The notes under the pieces are model-generated. The model was not told the DNA's origin. It was given only the letters and a program-made list of their open reading frames with translations, and made no database searches. 64,000 bases of DNA from CAIUPE01 sp037131735 (GTDB taxonomy: Bacteria; Pseudomonadota; Alphaproteobacteria; Rhizobiales; Beijerinckiaceae): NCBI GenBank assembly GCA_037131735.1, contig JBAXQM010000008.1, forward strand, positions 1 through 64,000. The letters run 5' to 3'. Of the stretch, positions 50,992-60,945 are shown piece by piece. The position numbers and the translations under genes were made by a program. Positions within the stretch are counted from its first letter, which is position 1. The number at the start of each line of letters is the position of its first letter.

Positions 50992-51848
50992 TGACAAACC
51001 TTCCGCCGCTCAATCCGCTTCTGATTGAAGAGATCATCGACCGCACCTTGGCGGAAGATTTGGGCCGCGCCGGTGATATCACGACGTTCGCCACTATTCC
51101 GGCTGCAGCACGGGCGCGTGCTGTGATTGCGGCACGTGAAGCGGGTGTCGTCGCCGGAAGCGATCTTGCTATCGCCGCGTTCCGCCGCATGGATCAGACG
51201 ATCCGTTTCGATACGCATCTTCCGGATGGCACGTCGATTAATTCAGGCGATGTCGCGCTGGCTATTGAAGGGCCTGCGCGCGCAATTTTATCTGCCGAGC
51301 GCACCGCATTAAATTTCATGGGGCGGCTCTCCGGCATCGCTTCTCTCACCGCGCGCTATGTTGACGCGGTGAAACACACCAAAGCGCGCATTGTCTGCAC
51401 GCGCAAAACAACACCAGGCCTCCGTGCGTTAGAAAAGCATGCCGTGCGCTGCGGGGGTGGATTTAATCATCGCTTCGGCCTTGATGATGCGATCCTCATT
51501 AAGGACAATCACATCGCGGTAGCAGGCGGTGTTGTTCCCGCACTACACGCGGCCAAAGCCTTCGCCGGTCATCTTGTCAAAATCGAGATTGAAGTTGATA
51601 CGCTTGATCAACTCGACGAGGTGATCAAAGAAGGCGCTGATGTTGTGCTTCTCGACAATATGACGCCGGCACAATTGAAAGAGGCCGTCGTGCGCGTGAA
51701 GGGTCGCATGCTCACCGAAGCGTCTGGCGGTGTCACGCTTTCAAGCGTTGCCGCAATTGCGGAGAGCGGCGTCGATATGATCTCGGTCGGCGCACTGACG
51801 CATTCAGCGAAGGTGCTCGATCTCGGTCTCGATATCGCGATCGACTAA
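50988..51848 (+). CDS. nadC: Nicotinate-nucleotide pyrophosphorylase (carboxylating)
   Basis: NadC converts quinolinate and PRPP to nicotinate mononucleotide. The 286-aa enzyme shows ALNFMGRLSGIASLTARYVD, the catalytic CTRKTTPGLRALEKHAVRCGGGFNHR block, DAILIKDNHI, and EIEVDTLDQLDE. The C-terminal VDMISVGALTHSAKVLDLGLDI is standard. Its start overlaps the end of nadB by 4 bases, giving translational coupling. It converges with ppdK 14 bases downstream. Confidence 0.97.
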   Translation: MMTNLPPLNPLLIEEIIDRTLAEDLGRAGDITTFATIPAAARARAVIAAREAGVVAGSDLAIAAFRRMDQTIRFDTHLPDGTSINSGDVALAIEGPARAILSAERTALNFMGRLSGIASLTARYVDAVKHTKARIVCTRKTTPGLRALEKHAVRCGGGFNHRFGLDDAILIKDNHIAVAGGVVPALHAAKAFAGHLVKIEIEVDTLDQLDEVIKEGADVVLLDNMTPAQLKEAVVRVKGRMLTEASGGVTLSSVAAIAESGVDMISVGALTHSAKVLDLGLDIAID

Positions 51849-51862
51849 CGCGTCGATTGCTC

Positions 51863-54541
51863 TCACGCCTGACTGGCGACCTTTGCCCCAATGGCAGCCT
51901 GTGCAGCCGCAAGCCGTGCGATGGGCACGCGATAGGGCGAGCACGACACATAATCGAGACCCGCGCTTTCACAGAAATGAATCGATGCCGGATCGCCGCC
52001 ATGCTCGCCGCAAATGCCCAACTTGAGCGCAGGACGTGATTTACGTCCGCGTTCAGTTGCGAGCTTTACGAGTTCGCCTACACCGTCCTGATCGAGAGTC
52101 ACAAACGGATCGGACGGCAACAAACCTCCGGCAGTATAAGTCCCCAAGAAGGATGACGCATCATCGCGGCTGATGCCGAGTGTGGTCTGCGTCAAATCAT
52201 TCGTGCCGAAGGAGAAGAATTCAGCCGATTGCGCAATCTCTTCTGCGCGCAACGCCGCGCGCGGCAATTCAATCATCGTGCCGACTTGATAAGTGAATGT
52301 CGCGCCCGTTTCTTGTTTCACCGCTTCGGCCATCGCATCAATACGCGCTTTCACGAGATCAAGTTCGGGCTTCGCCATGACAAGCGGCACCATCACTTCA
52401 GGAACAACAGCTTTTCCGGTTGTCTTTGCCGCTTCAACAGCCGCTTCAAAAATCGCGCGCGCCTGCATCTCGGCAATTTCCGGATAGGCGACCGCAAGAC
52501 GGCACCCGCGGAACCCAAGCATCGGATTGAATTCATGCAATTCAAGCGCACGCGCCCGCAGTTTATCCGGCGACGCATTCATCGCTTTCGCCACTTCGGC
52601 AATTTCCTCATCCGTATGCGGCAAGAATTCATGCAAAGGCGGATCTAGCAACCGGATCGTGACCGGCAAGCCTGACATGATGGTGAAGAGCTCGACAAAA
52701 TCTTGTCTTTGCATCGGCAGCAATTTCGCAAGCGCGGCACGACGACCCTTTGTATCATCCGCCAAAATCATTTCACGCACAGCGACAATACGTTCCCCTT
52801 CAAAGAACATATGTTCGGTGCGGCACAGACCAATACCTTCAGCGCCGAAGCTGCGGGCGGTCTTAGCATCAAGCGGCGTCTCAGCATTGGTGCGCACTTT
52901 CATGCGCCGCTTGGCATCCGCCCAGCCCATCAAAATACCAAATTCGCCGGAGAGTTCAGGCTCGATCATCTTCACTTGACCGATCAAGACCTGACCCGTC
53001 GAGCCATCAATGGTGATGTGATCGCCTTTCTTGAGAACGGTACCGAGCGCTGTCACGGTGCCTGTGGCGAGATCAACCTTCAATGTCCCCGCGCCAGAGA
53101 CGCAAGGCTTGCCCATGCCGCGCGCGACAACCGCCGCATGAGATGTCATGCCGCCGCGTGCGGTAAGAATCCCTTCAGCCGCATGCATGCCATGAATATC
53201 TTCAGGACTCGTTTCAACCCGAACGAGAATAACTTTTTTACCAGCTGCTTTTGCGGCTTCCGCTTCATCACTATCGAGAACAATTTCGCCTGACGCCGCA
53301 CCGGGTGACGCGGGCAAGCCCGTTGCCATCACTTTGCGTTCCGCCTTCGGATCAATGGTCGGATGGAGCAATTGATCAAGTGATGCGGGATCAATGCGCG
53401 CAATCGCTTCATCTTGCGTGATCAAGCCTTCATGCGCAAAATCAACGGCAATTTTAAGTGCCGCTTTCGCGGTGCGCTTGCCATTTCTCGTTTGCAGCAT
53501 CCAGAGTTTGCCGCGTTCGATCGTGAACTCGACATCCTGCACATCGCGATAATGACCTTCGAGCAAGCCGCAGATGCGAATAAACTCCGCATAGGCTTCC
53601 GGCATTGCTTTTTCAAGTGAAGGCTTATCGGAACCCGCTGCGATGCGCGCCACTTCGGTAATGTCTTGCGGCGTGCGAATACCAGCAACAACATCCTCAC
53701 CCTGCGCATTGATCAGAAACTCGCCATAGAGCGCTTTTTCACCCGTTGACGGATTACGCGTGAACGCGACACCCGTAGCTGATGACTCGCCAAGATTACC
53801 GAACACCATCGCTTGCACATTGACGGCAGTGCCCCAGCTCGCGGGGATATTGTGTAACTCGCGATATTTATTCGCGCGCGCATTCATCCATGACCCAAAC
53901 ACCGCGCCAATCGCGCCCCAAAGCTGTTCTTTGGGATCTTGCGGAAATGGTTTCCCCAATTCCGTTTCAACAGCTTTTTTATAATCTGCAACAACCGCTT
54001 TCCATTCGTCGGCAGAAAGGTCGGTGTCGAGTGTATAGTTTTTGCGATCTTTCAATGTCTCGAGAATGTCTTCAAAGACATGATGATCAACACCGAGCAC
54101 AACATCCGAATACATCTGGATGAAGCGGCGATAGGAGTCCCACGCAAAGCGCGCATCGCCTGCGCCTTTGGCAAGTGCTTCAACCGTGACATCATTCAAG
54201 CCCAGATTGAGCACGGTATCCATCATGCCCGGCATTGACGCGCGCGCGCCCGAGCGAACGGAAACAAGCAAGGGGTTTTCGCGATCACCAAAACCTTTGC
54301 TCGTCAACGCGCCGATATGATCAAGCGCCTTCGTGACTTCAGCTTCAAGTTCAGCCGGATAGGTCTTTCCGTGATCGTAATAATACGTGCAGACTTCGGT
54401 GGTGATGGTGAAGCCAGGGGGAACGGGCAATCCGAGATTGCTCATCTCAGCAAGATTGGCCCCTTTGCCGCCGAGCAGATTGCGCATCGTGGACTGCCCT
54501 TCGGCCCGTCCGTCTCCAAACGTATAGACCCACTTCGCCAT
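51863..54541 (-). CDS. ppdK: Pyruvate, phosphate dikinase
   Basis: PPDK interconverts pyruvate, ATP and phosphate with phosphoenolpyruvate, AMP and pyrophosphate. This 892-aa protein has the N-terminal ATP-grasp region (GGKGANLAEMSNLGLPVPPG), the swivelling phosphohistidine in GGMTSHAAVVARGMGKPCV, and the C-terminal TIM-barrel motifs TEHMFFEGERI and GICGEHGGDPASI. The ATG at 54541 follows AGAGGAA on the minus strand and gives the standard MAKWVYTFGDG start; a longer frame from 54601 would add 20 residues that do not look like PPDK. It probably stands alone. Confidence 0.97.
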   Translation of the reverse strand: MAKWVYTFGDGRAEGQSTMRNLLGGKGANLAEMSNLGLPVPPGFTITTEVCTYYYDHGKTYPAELEAEVTKALDHIGALTSKGFGDRENPLLVSVRSGARASMPGMMDTVLNLGLNDVTVEALAKGAGDARFAWDSYRRFIQMYSDVVLGVDHHVFEDILETLKDRKNYTLDTDLSADEWKAVVADYKKAVETELGKPFPQDPKEQLWGAIGAVFGSWMNARANKYRELHNIPASWGTAVNVQAMVFGNLGESSATGVAFTRNPSTGEKALYGEFLINAQGEDVVAGIRTPQDITEVARIAAGSDKPSLEKAMPEAYAEFIRICGLLEGHYRDVQDVEFTIERGKLWMLQTRNGKRTAKAALKIAVDFAHEGLITQDEAIARIDPASLDQLLHPTIDPKAERKVMATGLPASPGAASGEIVLDSDEAEAAKAAGKKVILVRVETSPEDIHGMHAAEGILTARGGMTSHAAVVARGMGKPCVSGAGTLKVDLATGTVTALGTVLKKGDHITIDGSTGQVLIGQVKMIEPELSGEFGILMGWADAKRRMKVRTNAETPLDAKTARSFGAEGIGLCRTEHMFFEGERIVAVREMILADDTKGRRAALAKLLPMQRQDFVELFTIMSGLPVTIRLLDPPLHEFLPHTDEEIAEVAKAMNASPDKLRARALELHEFNPMLGFRGCRLAVAYPEIAEMQARAIFEAAVEAAKTTGKAVVPEVMVPLVMAKPELDLVKARIDAMAEAVKQETGATFTYQVGTMIELPRAALRAEEIAQSAEFFSFGTNDLTQTTLGISRDDASSFLGTYTAGGLLPSDPFVTLDQDGVGELVKLATERGRKSRPALKLGICGEHGGDPASIHFCESAGLDYVSCSPYRVPIARLAAAQAAIGAKVASQA

Positions 54542-54773
54542 CACGTGGTTCCTCTTCGCAAGTGCGAGATTGTGAAAGGTGCATGACGGATCAAGTCTCA
54601 AAAAGCAACATCGCCAGAAGGCTATATTCCCGGAAAAAGCGGGTCCAGCACTCGGATTAAAGACTAAAAGAACCTGGATCGTGCGGCTGAATCACAAAAA
54701 GCCAGGACGATTTGCTCGCTTTGGCCCCTCAAAATCGCTATAGAGGCGGATAATCCAATAAGGCACCTTAATC

Positions 54774-56012
54774 ATGACCAAGACCCGCACCGAACAAGGC
54801 CCTGAAGCGCGGAGTTTTTCGCCTGTGCTCATCGTGGCGTGCGGATGCCTGATCGGCCTCCTGACTTTCGGCCCTCGCTCCTCCATCGGCCTTTTTCAAT
54901 TGCCGATGACGTCTGAATTCGGTTGGGGACGCGATGTGTTTTCCTTCGCGATTGCCATTCAGAATTTACTCTGGGGTGTCGGCCAGCCTTTTGCCGGCGC
55001 ATTGGCTGATCGCTTTGGCACAATCAAAATGATTGTCCTCGGCGCGCTGCTTTACGCGGGTGGCCTCGTGTTGATGGCCTTCGGCTCGACGCAAGGCATG
55101 ATCACAATGGGCGCGGGGGTAATGATCGGCCTCGGACTCTCGGGTGCATCATTCAATCTCATCCTCGGCGCCTTCGGAAAACTGCTTCCGGATAAATGGC
55201 GTGGTCTTGCATTTGGTGCGGGAACAGCGGCCGGATCTTTCGGTCAATTTTTGTTTCCGCCTATTGGCGCCGCACTCATCGACTCAATCGGCTGGCATGA
55301 AACCGTATTGGTTTTCGCCGTGACGCTGCTTGCCGTTTTGCCTTTGTCGATTCCGCTCTCCACACGGGGACTATCAAAATCAACAGCGACGGGTGCGGGA
55401 CAATCGATCAAACAAGCGCTCCGCGAAGCCTTCCAGCACAGAAGTTATGGGTTGCTCGTCCTTGGCTTTTTCACATGCGGGTTTCAATTGGCTTTCATCA
55501 CCGCGCATATGCCGGCATATCTCAAAGATATCGGCATGCCCGCTTGGGTCGGCGGCTGGACGCTCGCCATTATTGGTCTTGCGAATGCGGTCGGCTCACT
55601 CTCTTCGGGTTGGCTCTCTGGGCGTATGCCAAAGCGTTATATTTTATCGATCATCTATTTCGGTCGTTCGCTTGCGGTGCTTGCCTTTATACTCATTCCT
55701 GCATCACCACTGACCGCCATGTTCTTTGGCCTCGTGATGGGATTATTCTGGCTCTCGACAGTGCCGCCCACGTCATCTCTCGTCGCGGTGATGTTCGGTA
55801 CGCGTTATTTGGCAATGCTTTACGGCTTTGCCTTTTTCTCGCATCAAGTCGGCGGTTTTCTCGGCGTGTGGCTTGGCGGAATTCTTTATGAATCGACAGG
55901 CTCCTATCAAATCGTTTGGTGGCTGAGCATAGCGCTTGGTGTTACCTCTGCCGCCATCAATTTACCGATCAAAGAAATAGCGGTCGTGCGAAACACTGCA
56001 CAACCAGCATAG
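54774..56012 (+). CDS. Major facilitator superfamily transporter
   Basis: A 412-aa protein with about 12 hydrophobic segments in two halves. The MFS loop-2/3 signature is seen as GALADRFGTIKMIVLGALLYA, and the second-half equivalent as SGWLSGRMPKRYILSIIYFG. The layout resembles the oxalate/formate-antiporter or monocarboxylate-like branch, but the substrate cannot be called. The start follows an AGGCACC-poor leader in a 172-base gap from the divergent ppdK. acuI-like reductase follows 50 bases later, and the two may be cotranscribed. Confidence 0.85.
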   Translation: MTKTRTEQGPEARSFSPVLIVACGCLIGLLTFGPRSSIGLFQLPMTSEFGWGRDVFSFAIAIQNLLWGVGQPFAGALADRFGTIKMIVLGALLYAGGLVLMAFGSTQGMITMGAGVMIGLGLSGASFNLILGAFGKLLPDKWRGLAFGAGTAAGSFGQFLFPPIGAALIDSIGWHETVLVFAVTLLAVLPLSIPLSTRGLSKSTATGAGQSIKQALREAFQHRSYGLLVLGFFTCGFQLAFITAHMPAYLKDIGMPAWVGGWTLAIIGLANAVGSLSSGWLSGRMPKRYILSIIYFGRSLAVLAFILIPASPLTAMFFGLVMGLFWLSTVPPTSSLVAVMFGTRYLAMLYGFAFFSHQVGGFLGVWLGGILYESTGSYQIVWWLSIALGVTSAAINLPIKEIAVVRNTAQPA

Positions 56013-56062
56013 AACTTTTGTAAATCATGCCGCAGATAGGCGGCCTATATAAGGGGATGACA

Positions 56063-57049
56063 ATGTCTCAATTCAAAGCCGTCATGGTCACGAAAGATGA
56101 AGCCGGCGCGCAACATGTTGCTTGGACGACGATTGGTGAGGCCGATTTGATGGAGGGCGATGTCGTTGTGCGCATCAGCCATTCAACGATCAATTACAAA
56201 GACGGTCTCGTACTCTCGGCAAAATCAGCCGTGCCACGGAAATTTCCGATGATTGCCGGCATCGATTTTGCGGGCGTTGTTGAAAGCTCGTCGCATGCGA
56301 ATTTTAAAAGCGGTGATGCGGTATTGCTGAACGGTTATGGATTGTCGGAAACTCATTTTGGCGGTTACGCGGAAAAGGCCCGAGTAAAAGGCGATTGGCT
56401 CGTTAAAATTCCTGCAGGCATGAGCGCGCATGATGTTATGGCGATTGGCACGGCAGGCTACACGGCAATGCTCTCTGTACTCGCGCTTGAAAAACATGGC
56501 CTCAAACCTTCTGACGGTGCGGCGATTGTCACAGGTGCCGCAGGCGGCGTCGGTTCCGTCGCCATCGCGCTTTTGAAAAAAGCCGGATGGCATGTGATCG
56601 CGTCAACAGGTCGTGTTGAAGAAGCGGATTATCTCAAAAAGCTTGGTGCTGCCGAAATCATCGACCGTAAAGAACTCTCAGAGCCCGGTCGTCCGCTCGG
56701 CAAAGAACGCTGGGTAGCCGGTGTTGATTCAGTCGGCTCGCATACGCTTGCTAATGTGTTGGCGCAGACAAAAACTCATGGTGCGATTGCGGCCTGCGGC
56801 CTTGCCCAGAGCATGGATTTACCCACAAGCGTTGCGCCCTTCATCTTGCGCGGCGTGGCCTTGCTCGGCGTTGATAGTGTGATGTGCCCGATGGCACTGC
56901 GTCTTGAAGCGTGGAAAAGATTGGCAAGCGATCTTGATCGCAGCCTTCTCACATCGATCACGAAGACCATTCCCTTCGCGCAAGTGATCGATACGGCCGC
57001 AACAATTCTGAAGGGCCAAATTCGCGGTCGTGTTGTTGTCGAAATGTGA
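56063..57049 (+). CDS. acuI: AcuI/YhdH-type acrylyl-CoA reductase or quinone oxidoreductase
   Basis: A 328-aa zinc-free medium-chain dehydrogenase. The NADPH-binding Rossmann motif is VTGAAGGVGSVAIALLKKAGW (about residues 150-170), followed by STGRVEEADYLKKLGA, typical of the YhdH/AcuI group that prefers NADPH. Other group landmarks are STINYKDGL, GIDFAGVVESS and the C-terminal GQIRGRVVVEM. AcuI reduces acryloyl-CoA to propionyl-CoA and clears this toxic intermediate. The ATG at 56063 follows AAGGGGA. A DmdC-like dehydrogenase lies about 2 kb further on, but DMSP use is not established. Confidence 0.85.
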   Translation: MSQFKAVMVTKDEAGAQHVAWTTIGEADLMEGDVVVRISHSTINYKDGLVLSAKSAVPRKFPMIAGIDFAGVVESSSHANFKSGDAVLLNGYGLSETHFGGYAEKARVKGDWLVKIPAGMSAHDVMAIGTAGYTAMLSVLALEKHGLKPSDGAAIVTGAAGGVGSVAIALLKKAGWHVIASTGRVEEADYLKKLGAAEIIDRKELSEPGRPLGKERWVAGVDSVGSHTLANVLAQTKTHGAIAACGLAQSMDLPTSVAPFILRGVALLGVDSVMCPMALRLEAWKRLASDLDRSLLTSITKTIPFAQVIDTAATILKGQIRGRVVVEM

Positions 57050-57058
57050 GAATAGTGA

Positions 57059-57970
57059 CTAATGACCCGTGCCTTCAATCAGCGGCTTGAGCTTCGAGAG
57101 CTCTCCTGCTGCCACATCGAGGAATGCGCGCACGCGCGGTGAAGCGCGCAGATCCGGATGAGTAAGCAACCAAAGTCCTGTTGCAAAATCCGGATTCGGA
57201 TCACTTAAACGCACAAGCTTCTCGCGACGATCTGCGATGAGACAAGGCAAAGGCCCGATGCCGATGCCTTCTTCAACCGCTTCAGTTAAACCAAGCACGG
57301 TGTTGATCTTGATCGCGATCTGCGCCTCAGGAACGCGCTCATGCACATAGCGCACCGCACGAATGTGACCGAGCTGATCACCGAGCGACACCCAAACACG
57401 TGATGCAAGCGCGTTGAGTTCAGGATGATTGCCCTTAACGGCTTCCGGATACTCATTCTTCAACCCATAAATTGCCCAGTTCAATCCGCAAATGCGACGA
57501 CCAACAAGAGTCTCCGGCGGATTATCCGTTGCACGAATGGCGATATCCGCATCGCGCTTTGACAGATTGAGCGGTTGATTGGTCAGCACCACGTCAAGAT
57601 TGATTGTCGGATAGGCACGACGAAACGAAGCAAAGACCGGCATCAACAAATACACAAGCAAAGTATCATTTGTCGTCACACGCAATTCGCCAGTTGGAAT
57701 CAGACTTTGCCCCGCCAATTTGCGCATGAAGGATTCAACATCATCATCCATGCGCGAAGCGAGCTGCGCCATTTCATCGCCTGCCGGTGTCAGCGCATAG
57801 CCGGTGCGATGCCGCTCGAAGAGAACGGTACCAAGACGTTTTTCAAGATCGGTCAAGCGGCGAAATGCGGTTGAATGATTGATGTTCAAAATTGCCGCCG
57901 CACCATTCAGCGAGCGCGTATCAGCAATCGCCTTCACCAAACGAAAATCATCCCAAGCGACGTGGTTCAT
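57059..57970 (-). CDS. LysR-family transcriptional regulator
   Basis: A 303-aa LysR-type regulator. The N-terminal winged helix-turn-helix covers DFRLVKAIADTRSLNGAAAILNINHSTAFRRLTDLEKRLG, where relatives usually read S-x-S-A-V-S-R; here the recognition helix is NHSTAFRRL. The periplasmic-binding-like effector domain spans about residues 90-295. Its effector and targets are unknown. It converges with the acuI-like gene, 9 bases apart. The upstream gap to the Sua5 gene is 84 bases. Confidence 0.9.
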   Translation of the reverse strand: MNHVAWDDFRLVKAIADTRSLNGAAAILNINHSTAFRRLTDLEKRLGTVLFERHRTGYALTPAGDEMAQLASRMDDDVESFMRKLAGQSLIPTGELRVTTNDTLLVYLLMPVFASFRRAYPTINLDVVLTNQPLNLSKRDADIAIRATDNPPETLVGRRICGLNWAIYGLKNEYPEAVKGNHPELNALASRVWVSLGDQLGHIRAVRYVHERVPEAQIAIKINTVLGLTEAVEEGIGIGPLPCLIADRREKLVRLSDPNPDFATGLWLLTHPDLRASPRVRAFLDVAAGELSKLKPLIEGTGH

Positions 57971-58054
57971 TTGCAGCCTTGCAAGAAAAAACTGATTTCA
58001 CTGATATTGGATGTGCGCACTCGAAAGAGCAAGGGTGAAAATCGAGGAAGGCAC

Positions 58055-59041
58055 TCAGTTTCGGGGGGCTGCAGCCCGCTCAAGCCGGTCCCGCAAGGCT
58101 TCGCCCAATCCGAAATTAGGGAATGGGGCGACGGCAATGACGGTTGCCCCAGATAGATCAAGCATGCGGAGCGCAGAAAAAAGCGTCGCTGCCGCTTCTT
58201 TGAGATCACCACGAGGGCTCAAATTGATGCTGAGTTTTGCCGTTTCGAGGCCCTTGGGGCGAAAAGTTCCAAAGAGTAAAGCCGCCTCGCCCGCTTGAAT
58301 TAGTTCAGCATCGAGCCGCACCCGCGCGTGCGGCGCATAATGTGATTTCAAAAGACCCGGCGCGAGCGGTGCGGACTCATCATCCGGCTCATGCATCACA
58401 TCGGGTTCATATCCCAAAATCGCCGCAAGATCAGTGCGCGTAATTCCACCGGGTCGCAACAAAACAGCTCGATCACCAAGAAGCGAAAGGATCGTTGATT
58501 CAACTCCGACTTCCGCCGCCTCGCCCATCACTACCGCATCAATACGCCCCTCAAGATCATCAAGCACATGCTCTGCAAGCGATGGACTTACATGACCCGA
58601 ACGATTGGCGGATGGCGCTGCAATCGGTCGCCCCGAGGCTTCAATAATTGCGCGCGCGGTTTGCGATGAGGGCACACGCACCGCGATGCTTGAGAGGCCA
58701 GCGAGTGCCAAATCAGAAATTGGAGCATTTGCACGCTTTGGCAAAACAAGCGTCAAAGGGCCAGGCCAAAATTGGTGCGCAATCTTTTCCGCAAGCGGAG
58801 AGAACACCGCCAATTTTTCAGCATCATCAATCTGCGCAACATGGACGATCAAGGGATTGAAACGCGGGCGACCTTTCGCTTCATAGATACCGGCAACGGC
58901 TTCACCATTGCTCGCGTCAGCACCAAGCCCGTAAACCGTCTCTGTGGGAAAGGCCACGAGCCCGCCCTCACGCAAGAGCTTGCCCGCCGCAGCAAAGCCT
59001 GCGGAGTCTGCAGCCAAGCGACGTGTGACGCGGTCAGGCAT
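58055..59041 (-). CDS. L-threonylcarbamoyladenylate synthase (Sua5/YwlC type)
   Basis: This enzyme makes threonylcarbamoyl-AMP, the precursor of the t6A modification at tRNA position 37. The 328-aa protein has the YrdC domain (residues about 10-200) with LVAFPTETVYGLGADA, KGRPRFNPLIVHV, the PGPLTLVL segment, and GRPIAAPSANRSG. The C-terminal Sua5 domain begins after PGLLKSHYAPHA, which closes over the active site. This two-domain form is longer than the YrdC-only enzyme of E. coli. It faces away from the acyl-CoA dehydrogenase gene, with a 125-base gap holding both promoters. Confidence 0.95.
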   Translation of the reverse strand: MPDRVTRRLAADSAGFAAAGKLLREGGLVAFPTETVYGLGADASNGEAVAGIYEAKGRPRFNPLIVHVAQIDDAEKLAVFSPLAEKIAHQFWPGPLTLVLPKRANAPISDLALAGLSSIAVRVPSSQTARAIIEASGRPIAAPSANRSGHVSPSLAEHVLDDLEGRIDAVVMGEAAEVGVESTILSLLGDRAVLLRPGGITRTDLAAILGYEPDVMHEPDDESAPLAPGLLKSHYAPHARVRLDAELIQAGEAALLFGTFRPKGLETAKLSINLSPRGDLKEAAATLFSALRMLDLSGATVIAVAPFPNFGLGEALRDRLERAAAPRN

Positions 59042-59166
59042 AGAGCACCTCGAGAGAAATCTGGCCGTGCTTTAACGCTTTGCCCGCCAAAGGGCTACCG
59101 TGCATTTCCCACCTCCTTGGCTTAATGTGGTTTGGACCCTGCACTCGTCATCCCGGATTGCCTGCC

Positions 59167-60933
59167 ATGAGTTTCTCTGCCCCCGTTGCCGATATAGCCT
59201 ATCTCGCCAAGCTTTTTGGATTGGATCAGCTTGAAGCAGATGGTCTTGCGCCCGAATTGGCTGATGGTCTTGCGGAGGCCGTGCTCGAAGAGGCCGGTAA
59301 ATTCGCCACCGACCGGATCGCGCCCTTAAACCGCATTGGCGATACAATCGGCGCGCGTTTTGAAAACGGGCATGTGACAACCGCGCCGGGTTGGACCGAG
59401 ACCTATCGCGACTGGGCAGCGGGCGGGTGGAACGGTTTGACCGCTTCTGTTGATCATGGCGGCCAAGGCTTGCCGCATCTCCTGCATCTTGCGTGTTCCG
59501 ATATGTGGACCTCGGCATCGATGGCCTTCATGCTTGGCCCGATGCTGACATCTGGCGCAATTGATGCGCTCGCTGCGCATGGTTCAGAAAACTTAAAGCG
59601 CATCTATCTCGACAAGCTCATCTCCGGTGAATGGATGGGCACGATGAATTTGACCGAGCCGCAAGCGGGCTCAGATGTCGGCGCGTTGAAAACACGCGCT
59701 GAGCGCGCCGGCGATGGCTCCTACCGCATCACGGGACAAAAAATTTATATCACCTATGGCGAACACGATATGACGGAGAACATCATCCATCTCGTGCTCG
59801 CGCGTTTGCCGGATGCTCCACAAGGCTCACGCGGTATCTCACTGTTTCTTGTTCCCAAATTTATTGTCAGTGCGGATGGATCACTCGGCGCGCGCAATGA
59901 TGTGCGCTGCGCGGGACTTGAATCAAAACTCGGCATTCATGGCTCACCAACCTGCACCATGATCTATGGCGATGACGGCGGTGCGATTGGCTACCTCATT
60001 GGTGAAGAAAATCGCGGCCTCAATGCGATGTTCACAATGATGAATGCGGCGCGTCTCGGTGTGGGCTTGCAGGGTGTTGCCATTGGAGAACGCGCTTATC
60101 AATTGGCACTGACTTATGCGAAGGATCGCAAACAAGGCCGCGCGCTGAATACCAAGAGCGAAGGTTCAAGCGCCATCATAGAACACGTTGATATTCGTCG
60201 TATGCTCATGCTCATGCGCGCGAAGACGGACGCGGCGCGTGCAGTCTGCTATATGACCGCCGCCGCAATTGACCGCGCGCATCGTGAAACGGATACAACG
60301 CGAAAGAAGTTGGCTGAAGAACGCGCGGCCCTTCTCACGCCCGTGGCTAAATCATGGTCCACCGATATCGGCATTGACGTCGCCTCACTTGGTATTCAAA
60401 TTCATGGCGGCATGGGCTTTATCGAATCCTCGGGCGCGGCCCAACATTTACGTGATGCACGTATTGCCGCGATTTATGAAGGCACGAATGGCATTCAGGC
60501 TATTGATCTCGTAACGCGCAAAATTACTCTGTCTGATGGTGGCGCGATCAATGATCTAATCCGCGATTTGATGGATGTTCTCGACACGCTTGATGAGTCG
60601 AATCGAGAAGGTTTTGGCAATACGGGCGATCATTTGTCTGAAGCGCTTGGTGCCTTTGAACGTTCAAGCCTCTTCATGATTGAAGCAGCGAAGAATAGAC
60701 CCGCCGAGGCGCTTGCCGCCGCCACCGCCTATCAAACGCTGTTTGGCATAACACTCGGGGGCGTTGCTCTTGTGAAAGCCGCATTGGCCAACCATAGCGC
60801 ATCAGCGACACGGCGCATCGCATTGGCCAAATTTTTTGCCGAACAAATTGCGCCGGAAACCAGCGGACTCGAAAAGATTGTCAAAGACGCGGCGTCCGCT
60901 TTATCAACAATCGACACTGTCCTCGACGCCTGA
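59167..60933 (+). CDS. Acyl-CoA dehydrogenase, DmdC-like
   Basis: A 588-aa flavoenzyme of the long acyl-CoA dehydrogenase branch that includes DmdC (3-methylmercaptopropionyl-CoA dehydrogenase). An extra N-terminal region (AYLAKLFGLDQL to DRIAPLNRIGD) precedes the core. The core has MNLTEPQAGSDVGALKT and the FAD-binding IYEGTNGIQAIDLVTRK block; the preceding IQIHGGMGFIES is also standard. A C-terminal extension of about 120 residues follows, as in DmdC. Electrons would pass to ETF and the ETF-QO at 40 kb. The ATG 59167 gives the standard MSFSAPVADIAYL start, although its ribosome-binding site is weak. The SRAP gene begins 12 bases after it. Confidence 0.88.
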   Translation: MSFSAPVADIAYLAKLFGLDQLEADGLAPELADGLAEAVLEEAGKFATDRIAPLNRIGDTIGARFENGHVTTAPGWTETYRDWAAGGWNGLTASVDHGGQGLPHLLHLACSDMWTSASMAFMLGPMLTSGAIDALAAHGSENLKRIYLDKLISGEWMGTMNLTEPQAGSDVGALKTRAERAGDGSYRITGQKIYITYGEHDMTENIIHLVLARLPDAPQGSRGISLFLVPKFIVSADGSLGARNDVRCAGLESKLGIHGSPTCTMIYGDDGGAIGYLIGEENRGLNAMFTMMNAARLGVGLQGVAIGERAYQLALTYAKDRKQGRALNTKSEGSSAIIEHVDIRRMLMLMRAKTDAARAVCYMTAAAIDRAHRETDTTRKKLAEERAALLTPVAKSWSTDIGIDVASLGIQIHGGMGFIESSGAAQHLRDARIAAIYEGTNGIQAIDLVTRKITLSDGGAINDLIRDLMDVLDTLDESNREGFGNTGDHLSEALGAFERSSLFMIEAAKNRPAEALAAATAYQTLFGITLGGVALVKAALANHSASATRRIALAKFFAEQIAPETSGLEKIVKDAASALSTIDTVLDA

Positions 60934-60945
60934 GAATACAGAGCG

